From Streptomyces sp. man185 (GTDB lineage: Bacteria > Actinomycetota > Actinomycetes > Streptomycetales > Streptomycetaceae), in contig NTHE01000006.1 of the NCBI GenBank assembly GCA_002551355.1, positions 105,408 through 169,407 on the forward strand: a stretch of DNA of 64,000 nt, in the 5' to 3' direction. The position numbers and the translations under genes were made by a program. This document shows, one piece after another, positions 22,912 to 30,918 of this stretch; position 1 is the first letter of the stretch, and each line of letters opens with the position of its first letter. The notes under the pieces were generated by a model. The model was not told the origin of the DNA. It was given only the letters and a program-made list of their open reading frames with translations, and searched no databases.

Positions 22912-22939
22912 GCATCGCGTAAGGAAACGGGCGGTCCTG

Positions 22940-23410
22940 CTACAGCGCGACGAACGTCGCCATCAGCAGGGCCGCCCCCGCCGTACCGACACCCCACGCC
23001 GTGCGCCCCATCCGCAGCCCGCCGCCGATCACGAACGCGGCCAGCAGCATCGCCCCGCCCAGCGGCACCCAGGCATGCAGAAAGCCCGGCATCCCGGTGC
23101 GGACCACCGCATCGGAACCGGGCTTCACCACCACGGGGAAACGATCCCCCTCCCGTGCCGCGACCGACCGGTCCACGGTCACCCGCCCACGGTCCCGCGA
23201 CACCGCGTCCGGCTCGAACGAGGCGGTGCACGTGGCGTCGCCGCACCCCGTCACCGTCACCGTGCCGTGCTCACGGCCCTTGGCCAGAACGATGTGGTGC
23301 GCGGCGTCCCACGACGACCACACACCCGCGACCAGCAGCACCAGAACGACCAGGCCCATGGCCACCTGCCGTCCCGCCACCGCCGCACGGTGGGAAGAGC
23401 TCCGCTTCAT
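22940..23410 (-). CDS. Hypothetical membrane protein
   Basis: A 156-residue protein with three hydrophobic segments: about 17-34, 111-128 and 136-154. Between the first and second lies a polar region with two Cys (GCGDATCTASFEPD) and conserved-looking GRVTVDR and GDRFPVVVKPG, probably outside the membrane. I do not recognise a family. ATG 23410 follows a convergent arrangement with ppc, only 28 bases from its stop, with no strong terminator between. Confidence 0.6.
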   Translation of the reverse strand: MKRSSSHRAAVAGRQVAMGLVVLVLLVAGVWSSWDAAHHIVLAKGREHGTVTVTGCGDATCTASFEPDAVSRDRGRVTVDRSVAAREGDRFPVVVKPGSDAVVRTGMPGFLHAWVPLGGAMLLAAFVIGGGLRMGRTAWGVGTAGAALLMATFVAL

Positions 23411-23523
23411 GGGGGCAGATCCTTGGCCAGACCCGCACCCCCGGTCAACCTATGGCCGAAAAACGCCCCGCCAGGGATAGGAATGTCAGGAGTTGTGCGC
23501 GGGAAGGGGGAGCTGCCCGTCGC

Positions 23524-24117
23524 TCAGGAGTTGTACGCGCTCTGCGCCCGCTCCAGCCCCTCCGCCAGCAGACACTCCACCGCGTCCGCCGACCGGTCCA
23601 CCAGAAACGCCAACTCCTTGCGCTCCGTCGACGAGAAGTCCTTCAGCACGAAATCCGCGACCTGCATCCGCCCCGGTGGCCGACCGATCCCGAACCGCAC
23701 CCGGTGATACTCCGGACCCATCGCCTTCGTCATCGACTTCAGGCCGTTGTGCCCGTTGTCCCCGCCGCCCAGCTTCAGTCGCAGCGCCCCGTAGTCGACG
23801 TCCAACTCGTCATGGACCGCCACGACATGATCCGTCGGCACCTTGTAGAAGTCCCGCAGCGCCGTCACCGGACCGCCCGACAGATTCATGTACGACATCG
23901 GCTTCACCAGGACCACCCGCCGGCTCGCCGGCCCCGGCGGACCGATCCGCCCCTCCAGGACCTGCGCCTGCGCCTTCTGCGCCCGCTTGAACTTCCCGCC
24001 GATCCGCGTCGCCAGCAGATCGGCCACCATGAACCCGACGTTGTGCCGGTTCGCCGCGTAGTCGGGACCGGGATTGCCCAGTCCCACGATGAGCCAGGGG
24101 TCGGTGGCGTCGGACAT
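23524..24117 (-). CDS. pth: Peptidyl-tRNA hydrolase
   Basis: A 197-residue esterase that recycles peptidyl-tRNAs released from stalled ribosomes. Family motifs are GLGNPG (Asn15), NRHNVGF (catalytic His25), [10 protein letters not shown] and HDELDVDYG (catalytic Asp). ATG 24117. It lies downstream of rplY on the same strand but is separated from it by a strong hairpin terminator, so it may need its own promoter or depend on read-through. Confidence 0.95.
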   Translation of the reverse strand: MSDATDPWLIVGLGNPGPDYAANRHNVGFMVADLLATRIGGKFKRAQKAQAQVLEGRIGPPGPASRRVVLVKPMSYMNLSGGPVTALRDFYKVPTDHVVAVHDELDVDYGALRLKLGGGDNGHNGLKSMTKAMGPEYHRVRFGIGRPPGRMQVADFVLKDFSSTERKELAFLVDRSADAVECLLAEGLERAQSAYNS

Positions 24118-24157
24118 CAGCGCTCGGTCTCCTCACATACGGCTTACGGCACAGGCA

Positions 24158-24197
24158 GACGGGGTGGTGGCTCCCGGAAGGAAGCCACCACCCCGTC
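24158..24197 (-). terminator. Hairpin terminator after rplY
   Basis: Perfect 15-bp arms GACGGGGTGGTGGCT (24158-24172) and AGCCACCACCCCGTC (24183-24197) with a 10-nt loop, 60 bases beyond the rplY stop. No T-run, as usual in Streptomyces. Confidence 0.8.
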
Positions 24198-24256
24198 AGT
24201 CAAGCAGGTGGAACACGTCACGCGGCCGGAGCCGGAGCGACGGAGAGCGGTGAGGA

Positions 24257-24847
24257 TCAGGCCTCGGCGGTCTCGCCCTCGGCGGACTCGCCCTCGGCCG
24301 GCTCCTCGGCCTGCGCGGCGACGACCTGGATCACGATGGCGTCCTCGTCACCGGCCAGCGTGGAACCCTTGGGCAGCTCGATGTCCTTGGCGACGATCGA
24401 GTCACCGGCGTCCAGGCCCGCGACGGAGACCGTCACGGACTCGGGGATGTGGGTGGCCTCGGCCTCGACGAGCAGCGTGTTCTGGACGAACTCCAGCAGG
24501 TTGGCGCCCGGCGCCAGGTCGCCCTCGGCGTGCACCGCGATCTCGACCTCGACCTTCTCGCCGCGCTTCACGGTCAGCAGGTCGACGTGCTCGATGGTGC
24601 CCTTGAGGGGGTGACGCTGCACGGCCTTCGGGATGACCAGCGCGTCCTTGCCGTCGAGCTTCAGACCGATCAGCACGTTGGCCGTACGCAGCGCGAGCAG
24701 CAGCTCGTGGCCGGGCAGGGTGACGTGGACCGGCTCGGCGCCGTGGCCGTAAACGACACCGGGAACCTGGTTGGCACGACGGACACGGCGGGCAGCGCCC
24801 TTGCCGAACTCGGTACGGACCTCGGTGGCGAGCTTGATCTCAGCCAT
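24257..24847 (-). CDS. rplY: 50S ribosomal protein L25 (general stress protein Ctc type)
   Basis: A 196-residue L25/TL5/CTC-type protein that binds 5S rRNA. The N-terminal L25 domain (AEIKLATEVRTEFGKG, then RRVRRANQVPGVVYGHG) is followed by the longer CTC beta domain and an acidic, Glu/Ala-rich tail of repeats of AEGE type. ATG 24847 with GAGGAG upstream. Gene order prs-rplY-pth is conserved in actinobacteria. Confidence 0.95.
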   Translation of the reverse strand: MAEIKLATEVRTEFGKGAARRVRRANQVPGVVYGHGAEPVHVTLPGHELLLALRTANVLIGLKLDGKDALVIPKAVQRHPLKGTIEHVDLLTVKRGEKVEVEIAVHAEGDLAPGANLLEFVQNTLLVEAEATHIPESVTVSVAGLDAGDSIVAKDIELPKGSTLAGDEDAIVIQVVAAQAEEPAEGESAEGETAEA

Positions 24848-24966
24848 GGTTGCACTCCTCGTCAGGTGGGTGAGCCGTCGGGAGACGGAACACGAACGGT
24901 CACCCGGCCCACGACAGGCCTGCTACGAAGAGCGCGTCGATAACGGACCGCCGTACACACAGGTAC

Positions 24967-25013
24967 GGCCTCCCTCGCCGAGCAACTCGCTGAGTCTACC
25001 CGGCGGGGAGGCC
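24967..25013 (-). terminator. Probable terminator after prs
   Basis: Interrupted inverted repeat: GGCCTCCC plus GCCG (24967-24980) against CGGC plus GGGAGGCC (25001-25013), 20-nt loop, lying about 55 bases after the prs stop. Confidence 0.5.
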
Positions 25014-25066
25014 GCACCCCAAAGTGGATCACCAGAGGGCGATCAGCGCCCCTGTGAGCCCTGCTG

Positions 25067-26044
25067 TCAGCCCTGCTCCTCGAAGAGGCTCGTCACCGAA
25101 CCGTCCTCGAACACCTCACGCACCGCACGCGCGATCGTCGGCGCGATCGAGAGCACCGTGATCTTGTCCAGCTCCAGCTCGCCCGGGGTCGGCAGCGTGT
25201 CCGTGAACACGAACTCGCTCACCTTCGAGTTCTTCAGCCGGTCCGCCGCCGGACCCGACAGCACCCCGTGCGTCGCCGTCACGATGACGTCCTCCGCGCC
25301 GTGCGCGAACAGCGCGTCCGCGGCGGCGCAGATCGTGCCACCGGTGTCGATCATGTCGTCGACCAGCACACAGACCCGGCCCTCGACGTTGCCCACGACC
25401 TCGTGGACGGAGACCTGGTTCGGCACGTCCTTGTCGCGGCGCTTGTGCACGATCGCCAGCGGCGCGTCCAGCCGGTCGCACCAGCGGTCGGCGACCCGCA
25501 CGCGGCCCGCGTCCGGCGACACGATCGTCAGCTTGGAACGGTCGACCTTCGCACCCACGTAGTCCGCCAGGATCGGCAGCGCGAACAGGTGGTCCACCGG
25601 GCCGTCGAAGAAGCCCTGGATCTGGTCCGTGTGCAGATCGACGGTGAGGATCCGGTCCGCACCCGCCGTCTTCATCAGGTCCGCCACCAGACGCGCCGAG
25701 ATCGGCTCACGACCACGGTGCTTCTTGTCCTGACGGGCGTACCCGTAGAACGGCACGATCACCGTGATGGAACGGGCCGAAGCGCGCTTCAGCGCGTCCA
25801 GCATGATCAGCTGCTCCATGATCCACTTGTTGATCGGAGCCGTGTGGCTCTGGATCAGGAAGCAGTCCGCGCCACGTGCCGACTCCTGGAACCGCACATA
25901 GATCTCACCGTTGGCGAAATCGAACGCCTTCGTCGGCACGAGACCGACTCCCAGCTGATGGGCGACCTCCTCGGCCAGCTCGGGGTGGGCGCGGCCGGAG
26001 AAGAGCATCAGTTTCTTCTCGCCGGTCGTCTTGATCCCGGTCAC
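25067..26044 (-). CDS. prs: Ribose-phosphate pyrophosphokinase (PRPP synthetase)
   Basis: A 325-residue enzyme making PRPP from ribose-5-phosphate and ATP for nucleotide, His and Trp synthesis. Motifs: FANGEIYVRF, YARQDKKHRGREPISA, the metal/ribose loop TVDLHTDQIQGFF and the PRPP-binding VCVLVDDMIDTGGTI. GTG 26044 with GAGGAG 8 bases upstream. It follows glmU on the same strand after about 120 bases; glmU-prs linkage is common in bacteria. Confidence 0.96.
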   Translation of the reverse strand: MTGIKTTGEKKLMLFSGRAHPELAEEVAHQLGVGLVPTKAFDFANGEIYVRFQESARGADCFLIQSHTAPINKWIMEQLIMLDALKRASARSITVIVPFYGYARQDKKHRGREPISARLVADLMKTAGADRILTVDLHTDQIQGFFDGPVDHLFALPILADYVGAKVDRSKLTIVSPDAGRVRVADRWCDRLDAPLAIVHKRRDKDVPNQVSVHEVVGNVEGRVCVLVDDMIDTGGTICAAADALFAHGAEDVIVTATHGVLSGPAADRLKNSKVSEFVFTDTLPTPGELELDKITVLSIAPTIARAVREVFEDGSVTSLFEEQG

Positions 26045-26164
26045 AGCACAGTCTCCTCAGACGTGTATCTGGCGCTGCACGCATAGGTCCCGATGTGCAA
26101 CGAGCCAGCCGAAATGGGGTGAGCATCTATCACGGTACGCCGTCACCAGCGCACCTGTTTCCGG

Positions 26165-27613
26165 TCAGCTTTGCCCGTCGTGCTCCTGCGACGACGCCTG
26201 AGCGGCCTGCGCGGCGGCACTGCCCGGACGCTTCCGGGCCACCCAACCCTCGATATTCCGCTGCTGGCCCCGCGCCACGGCCAGCGAACCGGCGGGCACA
26301 TCCTTCGTGATGACCGACCCGGCGGCGGTGTAGACCCCGTCCCCGACCGTGACCGGTGCCACAAACATATTGTCCGAACCGGTACGGCAGTGGGAACCGA
26401 TCGTCGTGTGGTGCTTGGCGACGCCGTCGTAGTTCACGAAGACGCTCGCCGCACCGATGTTGGTGTGATCCCCGATCGTCGCGTCACCGACGTAACTGAG
26501 ATGCGGGACCTTCGTCCCTTCCCCGATGGTCGCGTTCTTCATCTCCACGTACGTACCGGCCTTGGCCTTCGTCCCCAGCCGGGTCCCCGGCCGCAGGTAG
26601 GCGTACGGGCCCACCGACGCCCCCGCCCCGATCTCGGCCGAGAGCGTCACGGAGTTGTCGACCCGGGCGCCCGCGCCGACGACGGTGTCCTCGATCCGCG
26701 CGTTCGGCCCCACTTCGCTGTCCTCCGCGAGGTGGGTGGTCCCGAGCAGCTGCGTCCCCGGATGCACGACGGCATCCCGCTCGTACGTCACCGTCGCGTC
26801 GATCAGCGTGGACGCCGGGTCCACCACGGTCACGCCCGCGAGCATCGCCCGCTCCAGCAGCCGCCCGTTCAGCAGCCGGCGCGCCTCGGCCAGCTGCAGC
26901 CGGTTGTTGATGCCGAGGATCTCGCGGTGGTCGCCCGCCACGGACGCCCCGACCCGGTGCCCGGCCTCGCGCAGGATGGACAGCACGTCGGTGAGGTACT
27001 CCTCGCCCTGGCTGTTGTCGGTGCGCACCTTGCCCAGCGCGTCGCCCAACAGTCGCCCGTCGAACGCGAACACCCCGGAGTTGATCTCCCGGATCGCCCG
27101 CTGCTCGTCGGTGGCGTCCTTGTGCTCGACGATCTCGGTGACCGCGCCGGTGGCGGGGTCGCGCACGATGCGCCCGTAACCGGTGGAGTCCGGGACCTCG
27201 GCGCTCAGGACGGTGACCGCGTTGGCGTCGGCGGCGTGGGTGGCGGCGAGCGCGCCGAGCGTCTCGCCGGACAGCAGCGGAGTGTCGCCGCAGACGACGA
27301 TCACGGTGCCCTCGACGGCCCCGCCGAGCTCTTCGAGCCCCATGCGGACGGCGTGCCCGGTGCCGTTCTGCTCGGCCTGGAAGGCGGTGCGCACGGGGGC
27401 GTCGCCGGCGTTCAGGTGCGCGGTGACCTGCTCACTGGCGTGTCCGACGACCACGACGAGGTGCTGGGGGTCCAGCTCACGGGCGGCGGCGACGACATGT
27501 CCGACGAGCGAGCGCCCGGAGATCTCGTGCAGAACCTTGGGGGTCTTCGACTTCATGCGGGTGCCCTCACCCGCTGCGAGGACGACGACGGCTGCCGGGC
27601 TGGTTGCGCTCAC
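26165..27613 (-). CDS. glmU: Bifunctional GlcNAc-1-P uridyltransferase / GlcN-1-P acetyltransferase
   Basis: A 482-residue cytoplasmic enzyme that makes UDP-GlcNAc for peptidoglycan. The N-terminal nucleotidyltransferase begins with VVLAAGEGTRMKSKTPKVLH (about 10-29) and GYGRIVRD. The C-terminal half is a left-handed beta-helix with hexapeptide repeats (GPNARIEDTVVGAGARVDN) ending in the acetyltransferase site YVGDATIGDHTNIGAASVF. GTG 27613. The extra Ala/Gln/Ser-rich C-terminal tail is usual for actinobacteria. Confidence 0.97.
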   Translation of the reverse strand: MSATSPAAVVVLAAGEGTRMKSKTPKVLHEISGRSLVGHVVAAARELDPQHLVVVVGHASEQVTAHLNAGDAPVRTAFQAEQNGTGHAVRMGLEELGGAVEGTVIVVCGDTPLLSGETLGALAATHAADANAVTVLSAEVPDSTGYGRIVRDPATGAVTEIVEHKDATDEQRAIREINSGVFAFDGRLLGDALGKVRTDNSQGEEYLTDVLSILREAGHRVGASVAGDHREILGINNRLQLAEARRLLNGRLLERAMLAGVTVVDPASTLIDATVTYERDAVVHPGTQLLGTTHLAEDSEVGPNARIEDTVVGAGARVDNSVTLSAEIGAGASVGPYAYLRPGTRLGTKAKAGTYVEMKNATIGEGTKVPHLSYVGDATIGDHTNIGAASVFVNYDGVAKHHTTIGSHCRTGSDNMFVAPVTVGDGVYTAAGSVITKDVPAGSLAVARGQQRNIEGWVARKRPGSAAAQAAQASSQEHDGQS

Positions 27614-27682
27614 GGATGTGCCCTTCGGCTTCGGATGGTGGTCATCCGCAGGATACCGGGGGTGTTTGCGCCGGAAACGGGG

Positions 27683-27713
27683 GCGGGCCCCGACCGGTGT
27701 GGTCGGGGCCCGC
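27683..27713 (-). terminator. Terminator of tRNA-Gln
   Basis: Perfect 13-bp arms GCGGGCCCCGACC (27683-27695) and GGTCGGGGCCCGC (27701-27713) with a 5-nt loop, starting 10 bases after the tRNA 3-prime end and before glmU. Confidence 0.85.
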
Positions 27714-27722
27714 GAACGTGAG

Positions 27723-27795
27723 CTCCCCCATCAGGATTCGAACCTGAACAGACGGTACCAAAAACCGCAGTGCTGCCTGATTACACCATGGGGGA
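27723..27795 (-). tRNA. tRNA-Gln (anticodon TTG)
   Basis: Read on the minus strand, the 73 bases fold as a tRNA: acceptor TCCCCCA pairs with TGGGGGA, the D-arm is GTGT/GCAC, the anticodon stem is GCGGT/ACCGT with loop TTTTGGT (anticodon TTG), the T-stem is TCAGG/CCTGA with loop TTCGAAT, and the discriminator is G. The CCA end is not encoded, as usual in Streptomyces. TTG reads the rare CAA glutamine codon. Confidence 0.95.
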
Positions 27796-28083
27796 TTAAT
27801 CCTGGCTAAACCGGACATTGCCTCGGTTCCGCCGGGTCGGCACCCAACACTATGCCGTACCAAGCGTCTTCCGTGTAGCGGAGCTCGGGCTTCGGCGGAT
27901 CCGGACCCGCAGCAAGATCGAACTTTTCGAACACCTCGGCTCCGCCTCGATCCGGTCGAGGTCGAAAGCGTGGTCGATTCGCCATTTCAGGCGATCGGTG
28001 TGCGTTTCGTGCATGTTCGAATGCGGAACGTGCTGTTGCCGGTCACCCGAAAATGAGATGCGTCCGCCCGTAGGCTGGATGCC

Positions 28084-29409
28084 ATGACCGCAACGGGGGC
28101 AGACCGGGAGGCGGCGGGATCGACCACCCGCGGCTACTGGTGGTGGGAGCGGCGACGCAGTGTCGCCCTGGACGTGGGACTCGCGCTGGTATCGGCGCTG
28201 GAGTGTGGCCTGGAGGGGGTGGAGTTCGCCCGGAACACCGGGATTCCGGTGCCGGTGGGCGTGGTGTTCGGGCTTCTTGCCGGTTCGGTGCTGCTGATCC
28301 GGCGCCGGTGGCCGATCGCCGTGGTGCTGGTGACGATCGCGCTGACGCCCGCCGAGATGGGCTTCCTGATGCTGCTGATCGGCCTGTACACGCTGGCCGC
28401 GTCCGAGGTGCCGCGCCGGATCACCATCGTGCTGGCGAGCATGGCCCTGGTGGGGACGTTCATCATCACGTACGTACGGCTGCGGCAGACCGTCGCCGAG
28501 CAGGCCGACTTCGGGCCGGGGGACTGGTACGTCCCGCTGATGTCCGTCTTCATGGCGGTGGGGCTCACGGCCCCGTCCGTTCTGCTGGGCCTCTACATAG
28601 GGGCGCGGCGCCGACTGATGGAGAGCCTGCGGGAGCGGGCCGATTCGCTGGAGCGGGAGCTGTCGCTGCTCGCGGACCGGGCCGAGGAGCGGGCCGAGTG
28701 GGCGCGTACGGAGGAGCGGACCCGGATCGCCCGGGAGATGCACGACGTGGTCGCCCACCGCGTGAGCCTGATGGTGGTCCACGCCGCCGCCCTCCAGGCC
28801 GTCGCGCCGAAGGATCCGGCGAAGGCGGTGCGCAACGCGGCGCTGGTCGGGGACATGGGCCGGCAGGCGCTCACGGAGCTGCGCGAGATGCTCGGGGTGC
28901 TGCGCACCGGGGACGCGCTGACGGCGCCCGCCGCCGCGGGGGCGGTTCCGCTGGCGTCGGTGCGGCAGGCGGCCGCCGCTGCCGCCGCGACCGCCGCGTC
29001 GGAGGACGGGCCCCGGCTGCACGAGCTGGAGGCGTTGGTGGCGCAGTCGCGGCAGGCGGGGATGGTGGTGGAGCTGTCCGTCGACGGTGAGCTGCGGGCG
29101 TATCCGCCGGAGGTCGAGCAGACCGCGTTCCGGGTGGTGCAGGAGGCGCTGACGAACGTGCACAAGCATGCGGCGGGCGCGAAGACGTGGGTGCGGCTCG
29201 CGCATCGGGAGACGGAGGTCGCGATGCAGGTGGAGAACGGGCCTTCGGACTCGGCGGCGGCGGACGCGGGGCTGCCGAGCGGGGGGAACGGGTTGGTGGG
29301 GATGCGGGAGCGGGTGCTGGGGCTGGGGGGCGTGTTCGTGTCCGGTCCCACGGACGCGGGGGGCTTCCGGGTCTCGGCGGTGCTCCCGGACGGCTCGGGC
29401 GGAGCGTGA
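28084..29409 (+). CDS. Two-component sensor histidine kinase (HisKA_3, NarX/DesK type)
   Basis: A 441-residue kinase. The N-terminal part has about five to six membrane helices (28-175), then a coiled linker, the dimerisation/phospho-acceptor helix with ARTEERTRIAREMHDVVAHR (His about 221), and a HATPase_c domain with EALTNVHKHA (N box) and GNGLVGMRERV (G box). ATG 28084. No response regulator gene lies next to it; the two NarL-type regulators at 8-16 kb are distant candidates, so it is an orphan kinase here. Confidence 0.88.
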   Translation: MTATGADREAAGSTTRGYWWWERRRSVALDVGLALVSALECGLEGVEFARNTGIPVPVGVVFGLLAGSVLLIRRRWPIAVVLVTIALTPAEMGFLMLLIGLYTLAASEVPRRITIVLASMALVGTFIITYVRLRQTVAEQADFGPGDWYVPLMSVFMAVGLTAPSVLLGLYIGARRRLMESLRERADSLERELSLLADRAEERAEWARTEERTRIAREMHDVVAHRVSLMVVHAAALQAVAPKDPAKAVRNAALVGDMGRQALTELREMLGVLRTGDALTAPAAAGAVPLASVRQAAAAAAATAASEDGPRLHELEALVAQSRQAGMVVELSVDGELRAYPPEVEQTAFRVVQEALTNVHKHAAGAKTWVRLAHRETEVAMQVENGPSDSAAADAGLPSGGNGLVGMRERVLGLGGVFVSGPTDAGGFRVSAVLPDGSGGA

Positions 29410-29457
29410 GGCCGGCCGCGCTTTCGGCCCGTCCGGCCGAGTGGGGCCGCACCTTGA

Positions 29458-29652
29458 GCCCTTCCGGCGATTGAGGACGGAACCGTCGCTCGGGACGAAC
29501 GGGCACCATTGCTCGCCGGACACGGAGGGTTGCCGCTCCCCACGGCCAGGGTTCCGTGCTCAAACGCCGGACGGGCCGGGGGTGGACGGGCTTGGGCTCA
29601 AACGCCGGACGGGCCGGGGAGGGCCGGGCTTGGGCTCAAACGCCGGACGGGC
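29458..29652. repeat. Cluster of Streptomyces intergenic repeats, three in 38-bp tandem
   Basis: GCTCAAACGCCGGACGGGC occurs three times with starts exactly 38 bp apart (29558, 29596, 29634). A fourth related copy in the opposite orientation, GCCCTTCCGGCGATTGAGG, is at 29458. This is a motif I know as widespread in Streptomyces intergenic DNA. The copies lie between the convergent kinase and SUKH-3 genes, and the last one reaches into the SUKH-3 3-prime end, supplying its stop codon. Confidence 0.85.
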
Positions 29653-30148
29653 TGGAGGACAGGCGGGCCGGTTGTGTGCCGTTCACCAGGGTTGCCAGGG
29701 CCTCGTCGATGTCCTGGCCCAGGAACCAGTCCCCCGTGTGGTCGATGCTGTACACCCGGCCCTCCGTGTCGATCGCGAGAATCGCCTGCTCCTCTCCCTC
29801 CGCCCCCAGCGGACTGACCTCCGTCTCCAGGGCCCGCCCGAGGTCCCCGAGCGTCCGGGCCAGGTGGAGTCCGTGCAGGGGGTCGACGCGTACCGCGGTG
29901 GGTGCGATGTGGCGGCCGGGCGCGGACGCGGTGATGTGGAGGCCGCCGAACTCCGCCCAGGCCTCGACCGCGGCGGGGAAGACGGCGTGCCGGTGGCCGG
30001 CCGGGGAGGCGTGGGAGCGCAGCGCGTCGGCCCATTCCTCCGCCTGGCGGATGTCCCAGCGCCCGGGCCGCCAGCCCGCTTCGCGCAGGGCGGCGTCGAC
30101 GGCGACGGGGAAGCGGGTGGTGGAGGTGTGCTGCTGGCGGTCGTGCAT
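29636..30148 (-). CDS. SUKH-3 family immunity-type protein
   Basis: A 170-residue protein with SUKH-3 landmarks: LREAGWRPGRWDIRQAEEWA, AVEAWAEFGGL, DPLHGLHLARTLGDLGRAL and IDTEGRVYSIDHTGDWFLG. SUKH proteins bind and neutralise nuclease or deaminase toxins. ATG 30148 is 10 bases after the stop of the YwqJ-type deaminase gene, so the pair forms a toxin-immunity-like operon. The last residues SSSPSGV and the stop codon are encoded by an intergenic repeat copy, so the original C-terminus may have been replaced. Confidence 0.75.
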   Translation of the reverse strand: MHDRQQHTSTTRFPVAVDAALREAGWRPGRWDIRQAEEWADALRSHASPAGHRHAVFPAAVEAWAEFGGLHITASAPGRHIAPTAVRVDPLHGLHLARTLGDLGRALETEVSPLGAEGEEQAILAIDTEGRVYSIDHTGDWFLGQDIDEALATLVNGTQPARLSSSPSGV

Positions 30149-30158
30149 CGGTGGGCGG

Positions 30159-30683
30159 TCAGCCCTTCTCGGCGGTGGTCGCGGCGCCGGTGGAGGTCAG
30201 GTCGACGGGGCGTACGCCGAAGTGGGACAGGAGCGCCGAACAGGATCGGCACGGTGGTGCGTAGCTGCCGTGGAGCGGGTCGCCGTCCTCACGGATGCGG
30301 CGGGCGGTCAGCCGGGAGTGCTTGAGCGCGCGGCGCGCTTCCCCGTTGGTCAGGGGTTTTCGCTGGGCCCGTTTGGAGCGCCCGCTCTCGGCGGCGGTGA
30401 GCTGGCGGGAGAGCAGTATGGCTTCGGGGCAGCGGCCGGTGAAGCGTTCGCGCTGGCCGCTGGTGAGGGTGTCGAGGAAGTCCTGGACGAGCGGGTGCAG
30501 CACCGGTGGCTGGTCCCCCTTGCCCGCTGTGCAGGTCAGCGTCTCGCCGCGGACGGACAGCGCGGCGGCCACGGCGGGGAGGATCCCGTCGCGGCGGTGG
30601 ATCAGTCGGGGCGTACGGCTGGTCTCGGTGCTGCTCCAGCTGAGGCGCGGGTCCCCTGATGTGACGGTTTGTGTGGAATGCAT
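30159..30683 (-). CDS. YwqJ-type deaminase-fold protein (putative nucleic-acid deaminase)
   Basis: A 174-residue protein matching the YwqJ-related deaminase family. The zinc site looks intact: Cys85-Pro-Glu87 (GRCPEAILLSRQL) and Cys145-x-x-Cys148 (YAPPCRSC), with the family sequence RRIREDGDPLHGSYAPP between. Members are usually toxin tips of large secreted proteins, but here the domain stands alone with no signal peptide, WXG or RHS part. It precedes the SUKH-3 gene in the same operon and is divergent from the WHH-nuclease/SUKH-1 gene. Target (nucleotide, RNA or DNA) cannot be read from sequence. Confidence 0.7.
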   Translation of the reverse strand: MHSTQTVTSGDPRLSWSSTETSRTPRLIHRRDGILPAVAAALSVRGETLTCTAGKGDQPPVLHPLVQDFLDTLTSGQRERFTGRCPEAILLSRQLTAAESGRSKRAQRKPLTNGEARRALKHSRLTARRIREDGDPLHGSYAPPCRSCSALLSHFGVRPVDLTSTGAATTAEKG

Positions 30684-30918
30684 CGTGCTGACGTCCCTCC
30701 CTGCAATCCCCCGAGTTGCGGGGACAGCCTGTCAAATGTGCCGCATGGTGGGGAAGCTGGGTGGGGGAAACGTGTCTGCGTGTCGCCGGAAGGTGCGAGA
30801 CCGTCGCCTCACCGTCACGCGAATGTGACCGTTCGTGACGGAACCGGCGGGACGGGGTTCCCTGTTGCCCCACCGCTTAGGCTGTGCGGAACACCGGACG
30901 CAGCAGGGGGCATCAGCC

